Source of the DNA: DATFKA01 sp042095835
GTDB lineage: Bacteria; Bacteroidota; Bacteroidia; Chitinophagales; Saprospiraceae
Direction of reading: 5' to 3'
Assembly: GCA_042095835.1 (NCBI GenBank)
Contig: JBELML010000115.1
Coordinates: forward strand, 1-20,429
DNA: 20,429 bases
Below the pieces are notes generated by a model. That model was not told the origin of the DNA. It saw only the letters and a program-made list of their open reading frames with translations, and ran no database searches. Made by a program: the position numbers and the translations under genes. Shown piece by piece: positions 14,750 to 20,429 of this stretch. The stretch's first letter is position 1. Each line of letters opens with the position of its first letter.

Positions 14750-15292
14750 AATAGAAACATAGAAAGCATAGGTTTTTTTAGTTTTGGTAATTGAGATTAC
14801 AATTTCAGTATTGATATTATTAAGGGTTATTTCGATTTTGAAGAAAATTCCCTAAAATGAAAATTACTAGAAAGGCAATTGACGAGATATCTTATGCTGT
14901 TATAGGAGCTGCAATTGAAATTCATAAAGATATAGGACCAGGACTCTTAGAAAGTGTATATCATAAATGTATGATACACGAACTTAGTTTGAGAGGATTG
15001 AAATTTAGTTCAGAACTTCAAGTACCTGTATGTTATAAAGGGGTTGAAGTGAGTGCCAACTTAAGGTGTGACTTCTTTGTAGAAGACCAATTAGTCGTTG
15101 AATTAAAAGCAACTGATCAAATTCATCCTATTTATGAGGCACAATTGTTAACCTATATGAAATTATTAGAAGCGCCTAAGGGAGTTATTATAAATTTCAA
15201 TGTGACAAACATTTTCAGAGAAGGACAAAAAACCTATGTTAATCCTATTTATGCGGCATTAGATTGATGCTATGCGCTCTATGTTTCTATGT
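14750..15292. mobile_element. GxxExxY cassette bounded by inverted repeats
   Basis: The left end ATAGAAACATAGAAAGCATAG (14751-14771) and the right end (15270-15290) are inverted copies, 19 of 21 bases identical. Between them lies one AT-rich gene. The left end begins 6 bp after the MDR stop; the right end supplies the stop codon of the anti-sigma gene (15287-15289). The ACCACAATAG outside the left end recurs beside the empty-looking hairpin at 9412-9448. No transposase is present, so movement would need one in trans. Confidence 0.5.
14857..15267 (+). CDS. GxxExxY protein, PD-(D/E)xK-like fold
   Basis: This 136-residue protein belongs to the small GxxExxY family, named for GLLESVY at residues 29-35. 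It also carries the nuclease-like set: Asp72 in RCDFFV, Glu82 and Lys84 in VVELKA, and Q96xxxY100. That pattern matches PD-(D/E)xK phosphodiesterase folds, so nuclease activity is plausible but unproven. The family is scattered and often multicopy in Bacteroidota. Here its codons are visibly more AT-rich than those of the neighbouring enzymes, and inverted repeats frame the gene, both fitting recent arrival. It is preceded by a 100-bp AT-rich gap with no clear promoter. Confidence 0.88.
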   Translation: MKITRKAIDEISYAVIGAAIEIHKDIGPGLLESVYHKCMIHELSLRGLKFSSELQVPVCYKGVEVSANLRCDFFVEDQLVVELKATDQIHPIYEAQLLTYMKLLEAPKGVIINFNVTNIFREGQKTYVNPIYAALD

Positions 15293-16054
15293 TGTTTTCA
15301 ATAAAAGGCTAGCCTCTGCTTGTTTGTAATGCCCGCCATCTGCACTAATGCCTTCCAACAATCGACGCGCATTCTCCACCTCGCCAGCACTTAGATAGCT
15401 CAAGGCCAAATACCAGTCAGTTTGCTGAGTAATATTACTTCCCGTATTGAACGCTTTGGTTTGATTGAGGGCCGTAATGGCCGCTGCATAATTCGGCACA
15501 TCTTGATAAAGATTAGCCAGCCCCAACATGAAATAGTCAAGCGGATTTGCCGTGTTGCTTTGATCAATTAAAGCTTGGGCCGTCTCTATCACCGCCTCAT
15601 AATCTCCAGCCTGATACAAAGCACCAATAGATGCTCTGATATCTTGCGGATCACCGCTCTTGTTTTGATCATAAACACTTGGGTAAGGCGTCGATAGTGC
15701 CTGCGCAAGTAAGGCATCCGAGCTAGCACCCTGACTATTGCGTACTAGAAAAAAAGCAGTCACAATTAGGGCTAGGGTCGCAGCAATCGCGATAAAAGAG
15801 CGGGGTAGTCTCCGTACCTGAGTCGCTGCTTTAGGACTCAATCGATGCTGGAAATCATCAAGATAGGCCTCCAGTGCCGCCCGATCTTGGCCTTTTTGTG
15901 TATAGAAATGCTGTATGCCTTCTACAATATTTCGGTGGTACTCATCTTCTGCGAGCCTTTGTTCGAGCCTCGCTGTAGCCTCCGAATCTAATAATCCCTC
16001 AACGTAATCGATGAGTAGATCAAGAGGTATATTTGTGGTGTCGAGTTTTGCCAT
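15287..16054 (-). CDS. Anti-sigma factor with one TM helix and periplasmic TPRs
   Basis: The 255-residue protein has three parts. A cytoplasmic helical region (about 1-80) with LIDYVEGLLDSEATARLEQR is typical of the sigma-binding end of anti-sigma factors. There is no HxxxCxxC zinc motif. One membrane helix follows at about 87-104 (FIAIAATLALIVTAFFLV). A periplasmic region with two to three TPR-like repeats (about 138-240, for example LGALYQAGDYEAVIETA and YLALSYLSAGEVENARRLL-type units) ends it. It lies 42 bp after the ECF sigma gene, so it should hold that factor at the membrane. The TPRs may sense a periplasmic partner such as the divergent TPR-CHAT protein. Its stop codon and last codons fall in the right repeat of the GxxExxY cassette, so its C-terminus may have been altered by insertion. 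Confidence 0.75.
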   Translation of the reverse strand: MAKLDTTNIPLDLLIDYVEGLLDSEATARLEQRLAEDEYHRNIVEGIQHFYTQKGQDRAALEAYLDDFQHRLSPKAATQVRRLPRSFIAIAATLALIVTAFFLVRNSQGASSDALLAQALSTPYPSVYDQNKSGDPQDIRASIGALYQAGDYEAVIETAQALIDQSNTANPLDYFMLGLANLYQDVPNYAAAITALNQTKAFNTGSNITQQTDWYLALSYLSAGEVENARRLLEGISADGGHYKQAEASLLLKTT

Positions 16055-16096
16055 TGCTTTTAGATTAATTGCTTCAAGAACATTCTTTGGAAGGGC

Positions 16097-16633
16097 TTAT
16101 AAGCCTCGAGATTTTTTAAAGAACTTTCTTAATTTATTTCTTGCGATAGATTTCAGGTTGGCCACTGTCTTTTCGGTCATTTGTAGTTGTTGGGCCATTT
16201 CTTTATTGTCATATCCTTGTTGATGTAGATTCCATATACTCCATTCTTTGGCATTCAAAACAGTACGAATTTTTCGTTTTAAATCTTCTGCTTCTAATCG
16301 TTGATCTCCTTTTGCAGGTGCGGTTTGGTGCATAGTTGGCTTGAGTTGGTCCTCTATTTCCCGTCTTCTCTTTTTCTGACTTAAAAGACTCAAACACTTA
16401 TTTTTTGCTACTGTGAATAACCACCGCTCTGGATTATCCAAGTCTATTTCTGAACCTTGCTGGTAAAGTTTAAGCAAAGTATCGCTAGCTGCATTCTCGG
16501 CCAACTCTATATCTTTGAGCATACCCATACAATAAAGGGTGAGCTTGCGGTGACAAGGTTGATAAAATCGGCTAAACAGTTGCTGTTGGTTATTTCGCTT
16601 GGCAGTCCAAAGGACTTGAAAAGGGTTGTTCAC
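16097..16633 (-). CDS. ECF-type RNA polymerase sigma factor
   Basis: The product directs RNA polymerase to a specific promoter set. Region 2 is visible as LFSRFYQPCHRKLTLYCMG and DIELAENAASDTLLKLYQQ, with WLFTVAKNKCLSLL ending it. Region 4 is an HTH in WNLHQQGYDNKEMAQQLQMT followed by EKTVANLKSIARNKLRKF. I place the start at GTG 16633 (VNNPFQVLW, 178 residues). An in-frame ATG at 16753 adds 40 residues unlike any sigma factor, and the next ATG inside would cut region 2. The anti-sigma gene follows by 42 bp. The TPR-CHAT gene diverges 132 bp away and is the best candidate target. Autoregulation is likely but not shown. Confidence 0.85.
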   Translation of the reverse strand: MNNPFQVLWTAKRNNQQQLFSRFYQPCHRKLTLYCMGMLKDIELAENAASDTLLKLYQQGSEIDLDNPERWLFTVAKNKCLSLLSQKKRRREIEDQLKPTMHQTAPAKGDQRLEAEDLKRKIRTVLNAKEWSIWNLHQQGYDNKEMAQQLQMTEKTVANLKSIARNKLRKFFKKSRGL

Positions 16634-16765
16634 TACGCTTTTTGAGAAGAAGACTTGCCAAAGCTGTGATTTTCCCGAAAAGATTAGCGATTTTTGAAAA
16701 AAAATAATTCTTGATACTTGGACAAATGTCAAGATTTGGAAATTGAAAGTCATGGTTGCTCGCTT
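16634..16765. promoter_or_regulatory. Divergent control region, sigma operon and CHAT gene
   Basis: These 132 bp separate the two start codons chosen. It holds an inverted pair CTTGA/TCAAG with a 14-nt interval (around 16711-16734) and an A-rich run GAAAAAAAATAATTC. No exact TAnnTTTG box is seen, which would suit recognition by the locus's own sigma factor. The promoter assignment is inference. Confidence 0.4.
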
Positions 16766-19700
16766 ATGCCACTAAAAATAGACATTTATTATCGATTGAT
16801 CATCGGATTGGCCATCTGGATGCTACCCGCTGCCTTAAGTAGCCAAACCATATCTCATGGAGAAGCATTAGCAAAAGCAGATGCTCTAGCCAAAAATTAT
16901 GAAACCCATATTTCAGATTCCATCTATTTGGCACTCGAGCAAAAAGCACTGCAATCAAAAGATCGGGTACTATTATACACCATCTATACCTATCTAGCTA
17001 GTAATCGCCTAGATTATTTTGAGTTTAATGAATCTATGGCTTGGTTTGAGAAAGCTGACCAATTGAGCCTTCCAGAAAAACAAATCCCCCCGCTTATCCT
17101 AGCCAGAAATGCTTATCTCAAAGCAAACTGGTACCATAATAATGCAGCTTTTAAGCAGAGTCAAGACAATTATTACAAGGCCCTCGAACTATTGGATCAG
17201 CTACCTGAGGAGTGGTATTTCAAAGCGAGAACATTGCTGCGCTTTGCCCAAACTCAACTCAGAAGGAATAATCCAAATCTCCAGAAAAGCTTGATTGATC
17301 AGGCTTTTGAAATCATGCTAGCCCGCGACCCGGATCCCAATTTATTAGGCATCGCCAGCTTAGAGCTAGCACGCTATTATAGGCTGAAAGGGCAATGGGA
17401 AGCCTATTTTACAAAAGCTAAACAAGCCGAAGCTTACTTCTCCCAGGCTTATGGGACTATGCATCCCAAAACCGCGATTGCGATTCAATACCAAAGTCAT
17501 TTCTACGATCAACGTGGAGACCTCAATGCCATGCTGACTTGCTTAGAGCGGACCCAAAGTATCTTTGATCAGCTTTATCCGGTACATCGAGGTCGACTCG
17601 GACAAAATGCAGGATTAATCAGCAACTGTTATCGGAGGTTGGGCCGATTTGAAGAGGCACATGTCTATATTGACATTTCTATTCAGAACCTTCAAGAACA
17701 TCTGCAGACCATGCAATCTCCCATTTTAGCAGATATGTACCGTAGGAAGGCATTAATCTATGAGGCGCAAGATAGTATGGCCCAAGCGCTTGCTCTCTAC
17801 AATCAATCGATGGAGTTCTATGGTGGGCAAAATCGTAATAAGCGAGATCGCAGCCGCAATTTTCAAGGAATGGCAAGAGCTTTTCTAGCAAAAGGAAATC
17901 TGGATTCCGCAGCCTATTGGAATCGCCAAGATTTTGACAACCTCATCCCGACCTACGGACCAGATTTTGTACAATTAGCAGAATCTTATCGTATGGCAGG
18001 ACTCATCTACTACGCCAAAGGAGAATACGAAAATGCTATCGCACAGTTCCAATTAGGTCTTGAGAAATCTGCTCCTACTTTCAAGGCATTGACTTGGAAG
18101 GACCTACCACAAGTGCAGCAATTCGAATTTGTGCCACCGGTATTGAGTATGCTCAACCATCGAGCAAGGGCATTACAAGCTTTATACCAGGCAAAAGGAG
18201 ATCATGCCTACCTAGAAAGCGCCTACGAAACCTATCAACTCGGAATTGCTTTTATTGCCAGTTTGAGATCCTCGTACCAGGAAGATGAGACCAAAGAAAT
18301 TATCCAAAAGGAAGGAGCGGCCATTTATCAAGGAGCAATTGAAAGTCTAAGAGCTATTGGAGAAAAAACAAACTTCTCCACCCAAATGGACAGTTTGTTT
18401 AAACTAGTCAATGATAGTAAATCGATCTTGTTACAAGAGGCTGCTTATGATAGAGCTGCACGGGACTTGGCTCAGATTCCAGACTCTTTGTTGGAGTATG
18501 AGCAGGAGCTCCGCATGAGGATTTCGAGCCTGAAATATAAGCAAGGACTAGATGATAACCCGAGGTTGGCAAAAGAGCGACGTTATGAGCTGAGCCAGCT
18601 TATGCAATACCTGGAGGCGGTTCGCTTAGAAATCAAAAACGATTACCCCAAGTATTACGATATAAAATTTGAGCAAAAACGAATTGGTATTGAAGATGTC
18701 CAAGAGGCTTTGAGTCCAGACCAAGCCTATCTGCAATACTATTTTACAGGAGAGCATACCTTTGTTTTTCTAATTCAAAAAGACAGTTGCTCACTGATTG
18801 ACTTAGCAGTCCCCAAAGATTTTGATCAACAGATCATTGCCTTTCGATCAATCATCGCTACTCCTGAATCAGATCTAGAGACATTTGCAGCTGCAGCTAG
18901 TACTTTATACCAGCAATTATTTTCACCCATAAAAGCCCATTTAAGTGATCAAGTCGATCACTTACTCATTGTACCAGACGGCGCGCTTTCTTATTTGCCT
19001 TTTGATGTGCTATTGACACAAGAGAAAAAGCAAGCATCCTATATAGAACTCCCTTATCTTCTGCGTGAATACACGATTAGCTATTCCTTTACACCTAGTT
19101 TATGGATCAATGATTTGCAGAGGGAGACCAAGAAAAAAAGGGCGAATAAAATGCTGGCCATTGCGCCAAGCTATCAAGAAAATAAAAATAATAAAGAAGC
19201 CATACTTTCTCTATTAAGGAATGAAACCCTTGGGAATCTACCTGGTGCTAAGGAAGAGGCGCGGGGCATTGCCGCATTGCTCCATGGGGATACCTTGATT
19301 GGTTTAGCTGCAACCGAAGCGGCCTTTCGAGCAGTCGCAGAGGAATATGATTTCTTTCATCTTTCCATGCACGGAGTGCTTGATGATGAACACCCTGAGA
19401 ATGCTTATCTCGCCTTCCAGCAAGAAGATCCTAGCCTCGTAGATGAATGGAACGACAACTACCTTCGGATAGCAGAGCTATATGGTATGCAGCTCGATGC
19501 AGAACTAGTGGTGTTGAGCGCCTGTAATACAGGAATAGGCAATATCCATAATGGAGAAGGTATGCTGAGTCTCTCCAGAGCCTTTAAGTATAGTGGTGTA
19601 AAATCACTAGTCACCAGCCTTTGGTCTGTTTCGGATTTTAGTACTAAAGAGCTCATGCTACTTTTTTATGATTATTTAAAGCAGGGATACTCCAAAGACC

Positions 19701-19906
19701 TCGCGCTCAAAAAGGCGAAACTGACTTATCTGGAACAGTACGATGATCCCTTATTTTCTCATCCTTTTTATTGGAGTGGGTTTAATGTAGTAGGAGATGT
19801 AAGCCCCGTTTATAAGGGTAGAAATATGCTGGGGTGGTGGATAGCTGGAGTTTTGTTATTTATTTTGGTCCTTTTTCAGGTAAGAAAACTTCTTGTGCTG
19901 TCTTAA
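16766..19906 (+). CDS. Secreted TPR-CHAT protein (caspase-like), C-terminal membrane anchor
   Basis: I start this at ATG 16766 (1046 residues) because the signal peptide follows at once: about residues 1-26, ending AALSSQ. A longer frame from 16718 puts 16 odd residues before it. Residues about 60-520 are TPR-like helical repeats, for example YRMAGLIYYAKGEYENAIAQF. A helical linker (about 540-640) leads to the CHAT domain (about 650-1010). CHAT domains belong to the caspase/separase peptidase clan. The His-Cys dyad is His869 in LSMHGVLDDEHPEN and Cys920 in LSACNTGIG, followed by GEGMLSLSRAF and SLWSVSD. One helix ends it (WWIAGVLLFILVLFQV) with basic residues RK after it, so the protease should face the periplasm. 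It diverges from the sigma/anti-sigma pair. Confidence 0.88.
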   Translation: MPLKIDIYYRLIIGLAIWMLPAALSSQTISHGEALAKADALAKNYETHISDSIYLALEQKALQSKDRVLLYTIYTYLASNRLDYFEFNESMAWFEKADQLSLPEKQIPPLILARNAYLKANWYHNNAAFKQSQDNYYKALELLDQLPEEWYFKARTLLRFAQTQLRRNNPNLQKSLIDQAFEIMLARDPDPNLLGIASLELARYYRLKGQWEAYFTKAKQAEAYFSQAYGTMHPKTAIAIQYQSHFYDQRGDLNAMLTCLERTQSIFDQLYPVHRGRLGQNAGLISNCYRRLGRFEEAHVYIDISIQNLQEHLQTMQSPILADMYRRKALIYEAQDSMAQALALYNQSMEFYGGQNRNKRDRSRNFQGMARAFLAKGNLDSAAYWNRQDFDNLIPTYGPDFVQLAESYRMAGLIYYAKGEYENAIAQFQLGLEKSAPTFKALTWKDLPQVQQFEFVPPVLSMLNHRARALQALYQAKGDHAYLESAYETYQLGIAFIASLRSSYQEDETKEIIQKEGAAIYQGAIESLRAIGEKTNFSTQMDSLFKLVNDSKSILLQEAAYDRAARDLAQIPDSLLEYEQELRMRISSLKYKQGLDDNPRLAKERRYELSQLMQYLEAVRLEIKNDYPKYYDIKFEQKRIGIEDVQEALSPDQAYLQYYFTGEHTFVFLIQKDSCSLIDLAVPKDFDQQIIAFRSIIATPESDLETFAAAASTLYQQLFSPIKAHLSDQVDHLLIVPDGALSYLPFDVLLTQEKKQASYIELPYLLREYTISYSFTPSLWINDLQRETKKKRANKMLAIAPSYQENKNNKEAILSLLRNETLGNLPGAKEEARGIAALLHGDTLIGLAATEAAFRAVAEEYDFFHLSMHGVLDDEHPENAYLAFQQEDPSLVDEWNDNYLRIAELYGMQLDAELVVLSACNTGIGNIHNGEGMLSLSRAFKYSGVKSLVTSLWSVSDFSTKELMLLFYDYLKQGYSKDLALKKAKLTYLEQYDDPLFSHPFYWSGFNVVGDVSPVYKGRNMLGWWIAGVLLFILVLFQVRKLLVLS

Positions 19907-20171
19907 TATAGTAGCTTGTCTAACAAGGTTTTAAAGTGGCTTTCTATGCCCAAGAATGGTACAAGTGTAGGTAAAACCACTAGGCTCAATGTCCGCATGA
20001 TTCCGCTTCCGTATCAAGATATTGCATTCGATAATTAACATTTGTTTTTGTTAATCAGGGTGCTTTCAGAGGAGGCGAGAGACTTATCTACTTGCCTCCT
20101 TCTATCCCGTCACAGAAAGCTCAGTATAGCTTTGAAAAGAGTATCTAAGTAACAGACAAAGAATAAGTCCC
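19907..20171. other. Non-coding region after the CHAT gene with hairpins
   Basis: No gene is supported. Two hairpins are visible: ATTAAC/GTTAAT at 20034-20055 and AGGAGGC/GCCTCCT at 20070-20100, which may end the CHAT transcript although the T-run is short. Confidence 0.45.
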
Positions 20172-20353
20172 GCATTTTGATCGAGAAGATTCCCGACGGA
20201 AGGTCGGGATAAATTCGTGCCAAGACAAGGCAAAAAACGTAGGCAATGCAGGGCATTCTGCCAAGCTTATGCCTGCGGCATAAAGAGCGCATTAACGCCG
20301 TATTGGTGCAAGCCTGTCCCGGCTTCAGGTCGGGAAGATTCCATCAAAATCGG
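20172..20353. repeat. MITE-like dispersed repeat with inverted ends
   Basis: The left end (GCATTTTGATCGAGAAGATT then TCCCGAC.....GTCGGGA, 20172-20209) is mirrored at the right end by TCCCGG.....TCGGGAAGATTCC.ATCAAAATCGG (20317-20353). Inside are further dyads: GGCAATGC/GCATT..GCC (20243-20262) and TTATGCC/GGCATAA (20268-20284). The interior matches the copy at 3460-3526. No coding sequence fits, so it is a non-autonomous or REP-like structured repeat. Confidence 0.65.
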
Positions 20354-20412
20354 TAAATTGTTTTTGGGCTGTTACTAATCGATAAAATAAGAGATAATTT
20401 CAACACTAGCCT

Positions 20413-20429
20413 AAGGAGGATTCCAATGC
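20413..20429 (+). other. Possible start of a next gene with a Shine-Dalgarno
   Basis: AAGGAGG at 20413-20419 is followed by 6 nt and ATG at 20426. A gene may begin here, but only four bases of it lie in the window. A perfect Shine-Dalgarno is unusual among the starts of this window. Confidence 0.25.

Noticed and set aside
14750..15292. CRISPR-like repeats from the CATAG motifs
   Set aside because: Only two inverted copies, no regular spacers and no cas genes.

Overview
The window looks like a chromosomal segment of a Bacteroidota bacterium, probably in or near the Saprospiria. Four things point there. Several promoters match the Bacteroidota pattern of a -33 TTTG/TTG followed about 20 nt later by TAnnTTTG. 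Almost no start codon has a Shine-Dalgarno sequence. Secreted lipoproteins, a GH3 glycosidase and an S1 sulfatase are present. An ECF sigma factor, a TPR anti-sigma factor and a TPR-CHAT protein form one locus. The phylum call is fairly firm; the class-level call is inference.

Layout. 113-1273 encodes homogentisate 1,2-dioxygenase (tyrosine/phenylalanine catabolism). 1284-2672 (-) is an operon of three small lipoproteins, two of them paralogs. 2726-3194 (-) is the highlight: an initiator tRNA (tRNA-fMet, CAU) gene split between U33 and C34 by a 290-nt group I intron, with its own promoter and terminator. 3125-3661 is non-coding and holds a second promoter and a dispersed repeat. 3662-4840 is an acetyl-CoA acetyltransferase, convergent with and overlapping a nucleotidyltransferase-like gene. 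A 100-N scaffold gap follows; identical 55-bp ends on both sides suggest it is an assembly artefact. 5697-7012 (-) holds a conserved hypothetical gene and a secreted protein made of two tandem domains.

7199-11057 holds a GH3 beta-glycosidase and a convergent sulfatase, both exported and probably used on polysaccharides. 11272-12195 is an SRPBCC-GyrI fusion. 12459-14745 is a compact operon of SDR ketoreductase, MaoC hydratase and MDR enoyl/alkenal reductase. With the thiolase 8 kb away, these cover the condensation, ketoreduction, dehydration and possibly enoyl reduction steps of acyl-CoA chemistry.

14750-15292 is a GxxExxY (PD-(D/E)xK-like) gene framed by near-perfect inverted repeats, so it looks like an inserted cassette. 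A related hairpin without a gene sits at 9412-9448. 15287-19906 is a divergent locus: anti-sigma with periplasmic TPRs and ECF sigma on the minus strand, and a secreted, C-terminally anchored TPR-CHAT (caspase-like) protein on the plus strand. The last 520 bases hold a repeat of about 180 bp bounded by inverted ends, and possibly the first codon of a next gene.
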